From assembly GCA_910577585.1 (NCBI GenBank), contig CAJTNN010000004.1, forward strand, positions 1-64,000: DNA of 64,000 bases, given 5' to 3'. Below, in pieces: positions 44,018 through 52,178 of this stretch (within the stretch, counting starts at the first letter, position 1; each line of letters starts with the position of its first letter). Below the pieces are notes generated by a model. That model worked only from the letters and a program-made list of their open reading frames with translations, was not told where the DNA came from and ran no database searches. The translations under genes were made by a program, and so were the position numbers. The DNA is from an uncultured Muribaculaceae bacterium (GTDB lineage Bacteria; Bacteroidota; Bacteroidia; Bacteroidales; Muribaculaceae).

Positions 44018-44033
44018 TCACCCCGATGGGTGA
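44018..44033. other. Head-to-head fusion junction with short inverted repeat
   Basis: TCACCC-CGAT-GGGTGA sits exactly where both galM (minus) and the surface protein gene (plus) lose their 5' ends. No promoter, leader or signal peptide for either gene lies between them. Confidence 0.6.
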
Positions 44034-45570
44034 GCAGCAGTCATGGAAAGTGGTGATCTACACCCGTGACGCCGACGGCACCCTCAAGGAGGTGGCTTCG
44101 AAAGTGGTGACTCAGGAGCTTAACTACAAGCAGCCCAACACTGTAGTCTTTGACGAGCCCGTGGCACTCCCAGACGGCGACCTCATCGTGGGTCTGCAGG
44201 TGGAGGTGATGGATGGTCATGAGGCTGTGATTGCAGCTATCGACGGTCCTACCATCCCCGGCTCGGCTGACCTGATGCGCCAGGCCACTGACGACGACTT
44301 CTTCTCTGCCTACGAAAGCTCTACAGAGAGTGGTCAGACCAGCAGCTTCATCTGGGCTCTCGACGTGGCTCTCGAACTCCCCGACGCAGTTGCCAACAGC
44401 GTTGAGAACTACAACATCTATGTCGATGACGCTCCCGCCGGAACCGCCACAACTCCCGAATTCCTCGTCAGCGACCTCGCCGACGGCACACATACCTTCG
44501 CTATCGAGGCCAACTATGCCGACGGCTCCAAGTCAGCTCGCCTCGAGAAGAGCCTCGACATCGAGGCACGCTATGCAGGTGTAGGCATGCCGGTGGTGGA
44601 TGTGGCTCTCGATGGCGAGAAGTCAGTCATCAACGCCACTTGGGATGAACCCGTCAACAACGACACCTACCGCCTCACATACGCCGACTCAGAGGCTCCC
44701 ACACGCGGTGTGGCAGCGCCTGAGAACACCATGCTCTGCGGTGCCGACTATCCCGCCGACATGCTCCGCGGCTACCAGGGCTACAAGGTCGACAATATCC
44801 GCTTCTATCCCCTCTGTGATGCAATCTACACTGTAGGTCTTTATGAAGATGGTGTCTGCATCCACGAACAGGAGGTTGACGAGGCACTTGTTGATGACTG
44901 GAACGTAGTGAAACTCGACAAAGAGATTCTCATCAAGGAGGGGAGCGACTACCGTGTGGTTGTCGATGCATTCGACGCTGAGCCGAAGGCCGAGATCTTC
45001 GGTGTCGACGGTATCCCGGCATTCGAATCACGCTCCGACCTCTACTCAATCGACGGCGGCCTGACATGGAACAGCCTCGCCATCGAGACCGGCCTGAGCC
45101 GCAGCTGGCTCCTCTCTTGGGATCTGGTTGAGAATGTGGCCAATCCTCTCCCCGCCGAGGGCTACGACGTAGTAATCGACGACCAGGTGCACAACAGCCA
45201 GCGTGTCACCGAGCCCAAATATGTGTTTGAGATCGATGCAGCCGACAACTCACGCCACTACATCCGCATCAACACCTACTATCCGCTTCTTGCCGAGGCC
45301 GTAGAGGGTGAGACTGCAATGTTCCGTCTCGCACCCTCAGTCATCAACGACGCCAGCATCGCCAGCATCACACTGCGCCAGGGCCGCAACGAACTCGTGG
45401 CTGACGGCGAGGGTGTGGAGTCGATGGAGCTCTACAGCGCATCAGGCATGGCTGTGGCCAACGTCAAGGGAGGCCGCATCGCTCTCGATGACCTCGCCGA
45501 CGGCATCTACGTGGTCAAGGTCAACGCCGGCGCCGCCAGCTTCACCCGCAAGATCAGCATCCGCCGATAA
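44026..45570 (+). CDS. T9SS-sorted surface protein, 5' truncated
   Basis: About 514 residues from the first plausible ATG at 44026. The open frame continues to 43963, but those codons lie antisense within galM. No signal peptide is present, although the product is clearly secreted in design: repeated Ig/FnIII-like segments (~90-190), a long beta-rich middle (~210-390), and a C-terminal sorting tail of about 60 residues (SMELYSASGMAVANVKGG, then DGIYVVKVNAGAASFTRKISIRR). That tail is the type A T9SS signal pattern. The N-terminal part, including the signal peptide, is missing because of the junction at 44018. Confidence 0.8.
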   Translation: MGEQQSWKVVIYTRDADGTLKEVASKVVTQELNYKQPNTVVFDEPVALPDGDLIVGLQVEVMDGHEAVIAAIDGPTIPGSADLMRQATDDDFFSAYESSTESGQTSSFIWALDVALELPDAVANSVENYNIYVDDAPAGTATTPEFLVSDLADGTHTFAIEANYADGSKSARLEKSLDIEARYAGVGMPVVDVALDGEKSVINATWDEPVNNDTYRLTYADSEAPTRGVAAPENTMLCGADYPADMLRGYQGYKVDNIRFYPLCDAIYTVGLYEDGVCIHEQEVDEALVDDWNVVKLDKEILIKEGSDYRVVVDAFDAEPKAEIFGVDGIPAFESRSDLYSIDGGLTWNSLAIETGLSRSWLLSWDLVENVANPLPAEGYDVVIDDQVHNSQRVTEPKYVFEIDAADNSRHYIRINTYYPLLAEAVEGETAMFRLAPSVINDASIASITLRQGRNELVADGEGVESMELYSASGMAVANVKGGRIALDDLADGIYVVKVNAGAASFTRKISIRR

Positions 45571-45633
45571 TACGTATCCCGCACCCCGCAAGGTGCGGAG
45601 AGATACCTATAAGTCGCAATCATAATCAAGACA

Positions 45634-45662
45634 TGCATCCTGCCCGCGTGCAGGATGCATAT
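45634..45662. repeat. Hairpin between the two surface protein genes
   Basis: ATGCATCCTGC, 6-nt loop, GCAGGATGCAT. A second short stem around 45588-45600 precedes it. No T-run, so termination is uncertain. Confidence 0.5.
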
Positions 45663-45722
45663 CTTGCCCGATTCAAACTGACAGGAAAATCAATCTTTTT
45701 TTATTTTACCAATTTCTATTTT

Positions 45723-48659
45723 ATGAGAAAACAACTGACCGAGACATCAGTCCGCACACGCTTTGGTCGCCTCTTTGCAGCAAGCTGCATGTTGGCAGGC
45801 GTGGCCATGACGGCATCGGCGGCAGCCCCCACAATCGAGGGCTACAATTTCAAAGAGGGAGCCTACCTCTTCCCCTCGCTCTGCGACACCCTGAAGGTGA
45901 AGTATTCAGAGCCTGTGGAGAAATCATACTGGGAGGTTTACCAGAATGGCACAAAAGTGCTTGAGGGTACAGACGACGGCATGTCGATGGGACAGCCCTA
46001 TTCAACCTTCAAGATTCAGACTGCTCTTTCTGACGCACTGCTCGACGGCACACTCAAGACCGGCAACGTCGATTTCAAGATTGCAAAGGTTGAGTATGAT
46101 GGCGACCAGACTGCCGAGAATGTAGGCAGCGTGACCTGGGATCTTACTGATGCATATTTCTGCAACATGATGTATCCCACTCCGAATCCCGATAAGCGCG
46201 CTGAGCTCAAGATAGGCACCACCGTGTACTATTATGGCTTGAAGTCTCTGGGTTCTAACGCCCAGCTGAAGTCGGTGACAGCCCAGTTCGTGCAGGACGG
46301 TAAGGTAGTGCATGAAATGGAGTTTGCAGGCACACAGAACAAGTCTACTCTGAAATGGCAGGCAAACGTGGCTGTAAAGTTCACCCAGGAGATTCTGGAT
46401 GAACTCTATATGCTCACTCCCGGTGCTGTCGATATCTATTTCGTGCAGGAGAATTACATCTCAGCTATCGACGGCGAGGAAAAATCAATCCGCATCGAGC
46501 CCGCTCTCCCCTGCAAGACTCAGGAGGGGCTGGCAGCCGCATATTATGCATATGCCGGCGAGGGTGGCAAGATTGTAGCCGAGAGCCTCGTTGAGTATGA
46601 GGATGAAATCCTCTCTTACTATCCCGCTGATGGCGAAGAGGGTACAATCACCTACACTGCCAACCAGCCTCTTGCCGACGGTATCAAGGCTGTGCTCAGC
46701 TATGGCACCGGCGACTATCCGATGGAGACTCCCGTGCCCGTAGTGATGAGCACTGACAAGAAGTCGTTCACCATCGACCTCCGCGGCATGGTCAACAGCG
46801 CTTCTAAGCTCAGCGGTGGCGCTACATTCAAGGACGACGATGGCAATGTGATTGCTCCTCCGAGCACAGTAAGCGTGTCAGTGACTAACCTGATGCTCGC
46901 CAATGGTGTGTCGGTTGTGACTGAGAACCGTCCCCCGAACGGTGGCAATCCTGTTACACTCAGCAACCGTCTGTGGCGTACATACAACTTCAAGGATCTC
47001 TCATTTGCTGACCCGAAAATCACCAATGTCGTATTCTACGACAAGGATGGCGACGGCACTTACACTGAGAATATCAAGGAAAACAGCAACATGGTGGAGA
47101 TTCAGTTCACCGGTTCTGACGTCATCGAGACAGCTGATGTAGAGTTCGCAGCCGGCGAGGTTCTGGCTTCTGTAGCTGCCGCTGACATCACCCGCGACAC
47201 CGACGTATGGACAATGGCTCTTCCCGAATCAATCGCCGCCGAGGGTTCTGCAGAACTCGTGGTGTCGCTCACAGGTCTGTCATTCAACAAGGTTGACGGT
47301 CAGGAGCACACCGTAGCACCCTTCGACTTCGCCAACAAGGCACCTGAGACTCCCGTCGTACAGACTGTCAAGGAGCTCTATGACACTAAGGATGGAGCTG
47401 CCGTTATCCTCCAGACCGAGGGCGTTATGGTGACTCTGTCATCTGCCGACCAGGGTCTGATGACAGCCGAGGATAAAACCGGTGCCTTCCAGATTGCTAC
47501 AGATGATTACAGCGCTCCCTTCGCACAGGGTGACATGGTATCAGGTCGCCTCGAGGGTTATTATGCAGGTGCCGGCTTGTTCGTAATCGATCTGGCCGCA
47601 TCTGAGTATACTGTTAGCCCCGTCGACGTTACTATCGGTCGTGACATCACCAATGTAAATGATGTGTTCGACAACGATAACCTCTACCGTCTGCTCACAT
47701 TCACCGCATCTGCCGATATGCCCATCTATTATGATGAGGACTATGGCACAATCATGATCGGTGAGGATGGTTTCTACGCAGTTGATGCTATGGGTGTTGT
47801 TCCCGCTGACTATGAGTATCCCGAGAATATTGCATCTGTTACAGGTGTGCTCTTTGAGCTGACAGGCGTACGCGCCCTTCTCATCCGTTCTACTGAGGAT
47901 ATCCAGGAGGGTGTGGCTCTGCCCGAATTCGCAACTCTTGCTGAACTCGTAAGCCAGGAGCCCGGCACTATGGTGTCAGTCAACCTCACTGATGCAAAGG
48001 TTACACACGATATCATGGGCATGGCATTCCTTCAGGATGACACTGCTGCTATCATGGTTGTAGAGGGCTTCGATTCAACCCGCGGTACTCTTATCAACGG
48101 TAAGCTCACCGGTATGTACTATGGTAGCAACACACTCCTTGTAGATCCCGCTGCAAGCGACTTCACCGAGTCAGATGTTGACGTGACCAAGGGTGAGGTG
48201 ATTGACTTCGCTGACCTTGCTGATCCCAAGAATATGTTCCGTCTCGTGACATTCTACGACGACGAACTCACTCCGATCGAGATGACCGAGGCTGGTCCGG
48301 TGGTAGCCGGCTCACTCGTGGCTGCTGACATGTTTGAGGTATTCGATATGGACTACGAATATCCCTCAAAGGTTAAGTCTCTGACAGGTATCCTTTATCC
48401 GATGAACGCCGGCATGATGGACGACTTCGAGGACGACTTCGGTGGCGCAGGCATGATGTATGTACTTGTTCCGCGTGACTCTGACGACTGGGAGGCTGAC
48501 GATTCTACAGGTGTGGCAAGCATCTTCGTCGATGGCAAGTTTGCCGGTGATGTCTACGACCTCAACGGCCTGAAAGTACGCAGTGAGGGCGAGAGCCTCA
48601 ATGGCCTTGCCGACGGCGTATACGTGATCAACGGCAAGAAACTCTTCATCCGCCGCTAA
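45723..48659 (+). CDS. Large secreted beta-rich protein with T9SS-like C-terminal tail
   Basis: 978 residues from the ATG at 45723, chosen because it places a standard signal peptide (RTRFGRLFAASCMLAGVAMTASA) at the N-terminus; an open frame extends to 45633. The body consists of repeated Ig-like/OB-like segments, including three related blocks with ...FATLAELVSQEPGTMVSVNLTDAKV..., and ...LFVIDLAASEYTVSPVDVTIG... / ...LLVDPAASDFTESDVDVTKG. The C-terminus VYDLNGLKVRSEGESLNGL, then DGVYVINGKKLFIRR, resembles Bacteroidota C-terminal sorting or anchoring tails. Likely a surface protein exported via the T9SS whose regulators lie at 17.6-22.3 kb; ligand unknown. Confidence 0.85.
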   Translation: MRKQLTETSVRTRFGRLFAASCMLAGVAMTASAAAPTIEGYNFKEGAYLFPSLCDTLKVKYSEPVEKSYWEVYQNGTKVLEGTDDGMSMGQPYSTFKIQTALSDALLDGTLKTGNVDFKIAKVEYDGDQTAENVGSVTWDLTDAYFCNMMYPTPNPDKRAELKIGTTVYYYGLKSLGSNAQLKSVTAQFVQDGKVVHEMEFAGTQNKSTLKWQANVAVKFTQEILDELYMLTPGAVDIYFVQENYISAIDGEEKSIRIEPALPCKTQEGLAAAYYAYAGEGGKIVAESLVEYEDEILSYYPADGEEGTITYTANQPLADGIKAVLSYGTGDYPMETPVPVVMSTDKKSFTIDLRGMVNSASKLSGGATFKDDDGNVIAPPSTVSVSVTNLMLANGVSVVTENRPPNGGNPVTLSNRLWRTYNFKDLSFADPKITNVVFYDKDGDGTYTENIKENSNMVEIQFTGSDVIETADVEFAAGEVLASVAAADITRDTDVWTMALPESIAAEGSAELVVSLTGLSFNKVDGQEHTVAPFDFANKAPETPVVQTVKELYDTKDGAAVILQTEGVMVTLSSADQGLMTAEDKTGAFQIATDDYSAPFAQGDMVSGRLEGYYAGAGLFVIDLAASEYTVSPVDVTIGRDITNVNDVFDNDNLYRLLTFTASADMPIYYDEDYGTIMIGEDGFYAVDAMGVVPADYEYPENIASVTGVLFELTGVRALLIRSTEDIQEGVALPEFATLAELVSQEPGTMVSVNLTDAKVTHDIMGMAFLQDDTAAIMVVEGFDSTRGTLINGKLTGMYYGSNTLLVDPAASDFTESDVDVTKGEVIDFADLADPKNMFRLVTFYDDELTPIEMTEAGPVVAGSLVAADMFEVFDMDYEYPSKVKSLTGILYPMNAGMMDDFEDDFGGAGMMYVLVPRDSDDWEADDSTGVASIFVDGKFAGDVYDLNGLKVRSEGESLNGLADGVYVINGKKLFIRR

Positions 48660-48709
48660 TCTCTGACCGATTCCACCGGCGTCGCCGTTGACGCCGACCC
48701 CACATAGAC

Positions 48710-48764
48710 TCCGGCCGACAGCGCCGAGGCATCACGCCTCAGAGCTGCCGGCCGGACTTTTTTT
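48710..48764 (+). terminator. Intrinsic terminator of the 45723 gene
   Basis: Long stem TCCGGCCGACAGC ... GCTGCCGGCCGGA with an inner GCCGAGGC/GCCTC stem, followed by seven T at 48758-48764. Confidence 0.85.
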
Positions 48765-48925
48765 CGAAAAACTTCAGGGGGTGCAGATGATCGATTGAGG
48801 CTATTTTTTGCGCGGTGGCCGGAAGGGGCGGAATTTTTGTTGAAAAAAGTTGAAAATTTATTTCGCTGATATATAGGTAGATAATGATTTTGCGCGAAAA
48901 AAGTTGAAAAAAAGTTGCTGAAAAA

Positions 48926-48957
48926 TTTGGTGGCGCGGGATTTTTGTTATAACTTTG
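48926..48957 (+). promoter_or_regulatory. Promoter of tRNA-Asp
   Basis: TTTG (48926-48929), 20-bp spacer, TAACTTTG (48950-48957), followed by GCACTCGC as in the tRNA-Val promoter. Confidence 0.75.
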
Positions 48958-49042
48958 CACTCGCAAACGGGAAACAACTAAGCCCTGAAGCACAAAACGA
49001 GGCAAAGCGATGCCTCCGACGAAAGTCAAAAACATCCTGAAT

Positions 49043-49116
49043 GGTGCGGTAGTTCAGCCGGTTAGAATACAGGCCTGTCACGCCTGGGGTCGCGGGTTCG
49101 AGTCCCGTCCGCACCG
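49043..49116 (+). tRNA. tRNA-Asp (GUC)
   Basis: 74-nt cloverleaf: acceptor GGTGCGG/CCGCACC, D-arm TAGTTCAGCCGG, anticodon stem CAGGC/GCCTG with loop CTGTCAC (anticodon GTC), T-loop TTCGAGT, discriminator G. CCA not encoded. Confidence 0.97.
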
Positions 49117-49130
49117 CCGAGGAGAGAGGA

Positions 49131-49171
49131 AGAGCAGCATGGTAAACTTCGGTTTCCTGCTGCTCTTTTTT
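49131..49171 (+). terminator. Terminator of tRNA-Asp
   Basis: AGAGCAGCA / TGCTGCTCT outer stem with inner GGnAAAC/GTTTCC pairing and a TTCG-like loop, followed by six T. Confidence 0.85.
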
Positions 49172-49173
49172 CG

Positions 49174-49224
49174 TAAGTAGTTGCGAAGAATCACTTATGA
49201 TGTTTAATTCTTCGTAACTACTTA
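49174..49224 (+). promoter_or_regulatory. Long hairpin upstream of aroQ
   Basis: 18-bp arms (49174-49191 and 49207-49224) with one G-U pair and a 15-nt loop, ending 22 bp before the aroQ ATG. It has no T-tract. It could be a leader control element or an insertion remnant. Confidence 0.5.
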
Positions 49225-49246
49225 TTCACTTTAGAACTGTTTACTT

Positions 49247-49702
49247 ATGATCGGCATTATCAACGGACCCAATCTGAATCTGCTGGGACGCCGTCAGCCC
49301 GAAATCTACGGCACCGACACACTTGAGGATATCAACAACTGGCTTCTCGACTATGTGAGCGCCTACGGCAATGAGGCCGGGGGCGGTTCGCTGGGAAGCG
49401 AGGGGCTGATATTCGTGCAGAGCAACAGCGAGGGTGAACTCGTGGGAGCCATCCAGGAGATGGGCTTCGACCCGGCAGTGAAGGGTATTGTGATCAATCC
49501 GGGCGCCTATGCGCACTATTCGCTGGCCATACGCGATGCGATCGCATCGGTGCCGGTGCCGGTGGTGGAGGTGCATCTGTCGAATATCCACGCCCGCGAG
49601 GAGTTCAGGCATACGAGTGTGACAGCCGGCGCTTGCCGCGGCATGATATGCGGCCTCGGCAAGATGGGATATGCTCTGGCCGTGGAGTCGCTGCTGCTCT
49701 AA
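49247..49702 (+). CDS. aroQ: AroQ: type II 3-dehydroquinate dehydratase
   Basis: 151 residues. GPNLNLLGRRQPEIYG contains Arg16 and catalytic Tyr21 on the mobile loop, VINPGAYAHYSLAIRDAI contains the catalytic His, and VEVHLSNIHAREEFRHTS is the substrate-binding segment. It forms a dodecameric shikimate-pathway enzyme converting 3-dehydroquinate to 3-dehydroshikimate. The O-methyltransferase gene follows 13 bp downstream. aroA is elsewhere in the window (30.7 kb). Confidence 0.97.
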   Translation: MIGIINGPNLNLLGRRQPEIYGTDTLEDINNWLLDYVSAYGNEAGGGSLGSEGLIFVQSNSEGELVGAIQEMGFDPAVKGIVINPGAYAHYSLAIRDAIASVPVPVVEVHLSNIHAREEFRHTSVTAGACRGMICGLGKMGYALAVESLLL

Positions 49703-49715
49703 TCACCCGACCGAG

Positions 49716-50357
49716 ATGGAATTTACTGAAGAGATCTACGACTATATCGAGAGCCGCATCAGCGCCGAACCCGTAGCGCTGCACCGGCTCGACCGACTCT
49801 CGCATTTGCGCATGGTGCATGGCCGCATGTGCTCGGGCCACTGGCAGGGGCGTCTGCTGAAGATGCTCACCGAGATGATTGCCCCCCGGCGCGTGCTCGA
49901 GTTAGGCACATTCACCGGCTACGCCACCCTCTGCATCGCCGAAGGGCTTCAGCCGGACGCCAGCATCGACACAATCGAGATATTCGATGAGAACGAAGAC
50001 TTCCTGACCGATGTCTTCAGCCGCTTCGACGGTGGCGAAAAGGTGAACCTCATCATCGGCGATGCCCTCGACGTGATGCCCCGCCTCAGCACTGGAGCCT
50101 ACGGCCTGATATTCATCGACGCCGACAAACGCCTGTATCCGCAGTACCTTGCCGAGGCCAAGCGTCTGCTTGAGCCCGGAGGATATATTTTGGCCGACAA
50201 TACGCTGTGGGACGGTCATGTGGTCGATGACACCCGCCGCGACCCCCAGACGATGGGCGTAAAACGCTTCAACGACCTCGTGGCGGCCGACCCGGAGCTG
50301 GAGAGTGTAATCATACCTCTGCGCGATGGCCTCACCCTTATACGCCTCCGTAAATAA
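49716..50357 (+). CDS. SAM-dependent O-methyltransferase (family 3, COMT-like)
   Basis: 213 residues from the ATG at 49716; a longer frame from 49671 is not supported. Motif I VLELGTFTGYATLCIAEGL (~60-80), TIEIFDENEDF (motif for SAM ribose), IGDALDVMPRL and LIFIDADKRLYPQYL with metal-binding Asp, then GGYILADNTLWDGHV. These are the signatures of cation-dependent catechol-type O-methyltransferases. Natural substrate in these bacteria unknown. In operon with aroQ. Confidence 0.93.
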   Translation: MEFTEEIYDYIESRISAEPVALHRLDRLSHLRMVHGRMCSGHWQGRLLKMLTEMIAPRRVLELGTFTGYATLCIAEGLQPDASIDTIEIFDENEDFLTDVFSRFDGGEKVNLIIGDALDVMPRLSTGAYGLIFIDADKRLYPQYLAEAKRLLEPGGYILADNTLWDGHVVDDTRRDPQTMGVKRFNDLVAADPELESVIIPLRDGLTLIRLRK

Positions 50358-50478
50358 ACTTCAAGAAGAGCGGCCATAAAACAAATCCCCCGTCGGCGGC
50401 GTTTCTACAATAAGAACATCACTCCATGCCGCACTCCGCGCGGAGCCGGGGCAGGAGTCAAGAAAATATAGATTTACA

Positions 50479-50814
50479 ATGGAAGGAAAACGACAGGCAA
50501 AGATTGCCAGAATGCTCCAGAAGGAGCTTAGCGAGATATTCCGTCGCCAGACGGCTGCCATGGGTGGCGTGCTGGTGTCGGTGAGCGCGGTGCGTGTGAG
50601 CCCTGACCTCAGCATAGCCAAGGCTTATCTGAGTATCTTCCCCCCTGAGAAATCGCAGGAGATCCTGGCCAACATTCAGCGTCAGACCAAGACTGTGCGC
50701 TACGACCTGGCCCAGGCTGTGAAGTCGGTGCTCCGCAAGACCCCCGACCTGCAGTTCTATCTTGATGATTCGCTTGATTATATCGACAACATCGACCGTC
50801 TGCTCGACAAATAA
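50479..50814 (+). CDS. rbfA: RbfA: ribosome-binding factor A
   Basis: 111 residues. KH-like fold protein that matures the 30S subunit (16S 5' processing, cold adaptation). It starts KRQAKIARMLQKELSEIFRRQ, then VSAVRVSPDLSIAKAYLSIFP and LRKTPDLQFYLDDSLDYIDNIDRLL, all family signatures. The LolC-type permease gene follows 26 bp downstream on the same strand. Confidence 0.97.
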   Translation: MEGKRQAKIARMLQKELSEIFRRQTAAMGGVLVSVSAVRVSPDLSIAKAYLSIFPPEKSQEILANIQRQTKTVRYDLAQAVKSVLRKTPDLQFYLDDSLDYIDNIDRLLDK

Positions 50815-50840
50815 AGATATCTCTTCGCGACGAAATTAAG

Positions 50841-52064
50841 ATGAAGCTTGAGGCGGGTATCGCGTGGCGATATCTATGGCGACGCAAGTCGCATGGCGCG
50901 GTGAGCGCCATCGCGACCGTATCGGTGACGGGCGTGGCAGTGGCCACGGCCGCGCTGATTTGTGTGCTTTCGGTTTTCAACGGTTTCCGCGACCTCCTGG
51001 TGAGCCAGAACGACCGTGTGCTTCCCGATGTGGAGGTCTTGCCGGCCTCAGGCAAGGTCATCGCCGATGCCGACAGTCTTGCCGCCGCAGTGGCGGCCGT
51101 GGAGGGTGTGGAGCTTGCCAGCCCGGTGGTGGCCGACCAGGCCCTGGCCCTCTACCAGGGGCATGAGATGCCGGTGATGCTGCGTGGTGTCGATGCGCAA
51201 GCCCTGCGCCGCTATACCCTGATTGACTCACTCATCATCGCCGGGCGCGTCATGCCCGGCAATGCCATAGACTATAATCCACCCGCCGGGATGGTGACCG
51301 TAGGTGTCGCCTCGCGGCTGCGCATATATCGCGAGGGTGAGCGCCTCTTTCTATTCGCCCCGCGCCGCGAGGGACGAATCAATATCGCCAATCCGGCCAT
51401 GTCATTCCTTACCGACAGTATAGAGCTGTCAGGTGTGGCCGAGACCCTGCAGTCAGACTACGATGCCGCCACTGTGATAGTGCCGATCGAGGTGGCCCGC
51501 GGCTTGTTTCAGTACGACACTCAGGGGAGCTCAATAGCCGTCAAGGGGCGTCAGGGTGAGGATATCGCCGCACTCGGGCGCCGCATAGCCGCCGCGATAG
51601 GGGAGCGCTATGTGGTAAAAGACCGCATGGCCCAGCAGGAGGTGAATTTCAGGATGGTGCAGATTGAGAAATGGGTCACGGGGCTCTTGCTGCTCTTCAT
51701 ACTCATCATAGCCTCGTTCAACATCATCTCGACGATGACGATGTTTGTGCTCGAGAAGCGGCGCCAGATGCGCACCCTCCGGGCGCTCGGCATGGAGCGC
51801 GGGCGAGTGGGAGGTATATTTGCCTGGGAGAGCCTTTACATCACACTGCTCGGCGGCGTGGCCGGAATATTGTTAGGGGTTTTGCTTTGTCTGCTGCAGC
51901 AGCACTTCGGGCTGATTGGGATGCAGGGCGGCGAGAATATGCTCGTGCGCAGCTACCCCGTCAGACTGATGTGGAGCGACCTCTGGATAGCCACACTCCC
52001 GATTCTTGCAATCGGTCTGCTGACAGCCTGGATAGCCGCCGCCTTTGCCCGCAGCCGCTCCTGA
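50841..52064 (+). CDS. LolC/MacB-type ABC transporter permease
   Basis: 407 residues. N-terminal cytoplasmic WRYLWRRKSHGAVSAIATVSVTGVAVATAALICVLSVFNGF (TM1), a large periplasmic domain (~45-260), then three TM segments (~270-300, 320-345, 365-400) with the FtsX-fold motif FVLEKRRQMRTLRALGMERGRVGGIFAWE. In the lipoprotein-releasing (LolCDE) family this permease extracts lipoproteins from the inner membrane. No ATPase gene adjoins. A 17-bp piece of its 3' end including the stop (52051-52067) is duplicated at 52151-52167. Confidence 0.9.
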   Translation: MKLEAGIAWRYLWRRKSHGAVSAIATVSVTGVAVATAALICVLSVFNGFRDLLVSQNDRVLPDVEVLPASGKVIADADSLAAAVAAVEGVELASPVVADQALALYQGHEMPVMLRGVDAQALRRYTLIDSLIIAGRVMPGNAIDYNPPAGMVTVGVASRLRIYREGERLFLFAPRREGRINIANPAMSFLTDSIELSGVAETLQSDYDAATVIVPIEVARGLFQYDTQGSSIAVKGRQGEDIAALGRRIAAAIGERYVVKDRMAQQEVNFRMVQIEKWVTGLLLLFILIIASFNIISTMTMFVLEKRRQMRTLRALGMERGRVGGIFAWESLYITLLGGVAGILLGVLLCLLQQHFGLIGMQGGENMLVRSYPVRLMWSDLWIATLPILAIGLLTAWIAAAFARSRS

Positions 52065-52101
52065 TTATCCGGATTGCTTCAGACCCAATCGTGAATCATG
52101 A

Positions 52102-52167
52102 CTTGAATCATGCCTGATTACACTTGAATCATGCCTGATTACTTGTCGGAGCAGCCGCTCCTGATTA
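52102..52167. repeat. Short tandem repeats after the LolC-type gene
   Basis: CTTGAATCATGCCTGATTAC occurs twice (52102-52121 and 52123-52142), followed by a copy of GCAGCCGCTCCTGATTA, which also spans the stop codon of the permease gene 100 bp upstream. Suggests slippage or a partial duplication. Confidence 0.65.
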
Positions 52168-52178
52168 CTTCTCTTTAT

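Larger units (their letters stand above)
48660..49042. other. Gene-free interval before tRNA-Asp
   Basis: Contains the terminator at 48710-48764, an A/T-rich stretch with repeated AAAAAAGTTG motifs (about 48840-48920), the tRNA promoter and an 85-nt tRNA leader. No gene is seen. Confidence 0.7.

Noticed and set aside
49131..49171. Second small RNA gene after tRNA-Asp
   Set aside because: The stem-loop with T-run is fully explained as the tRNA terminator.
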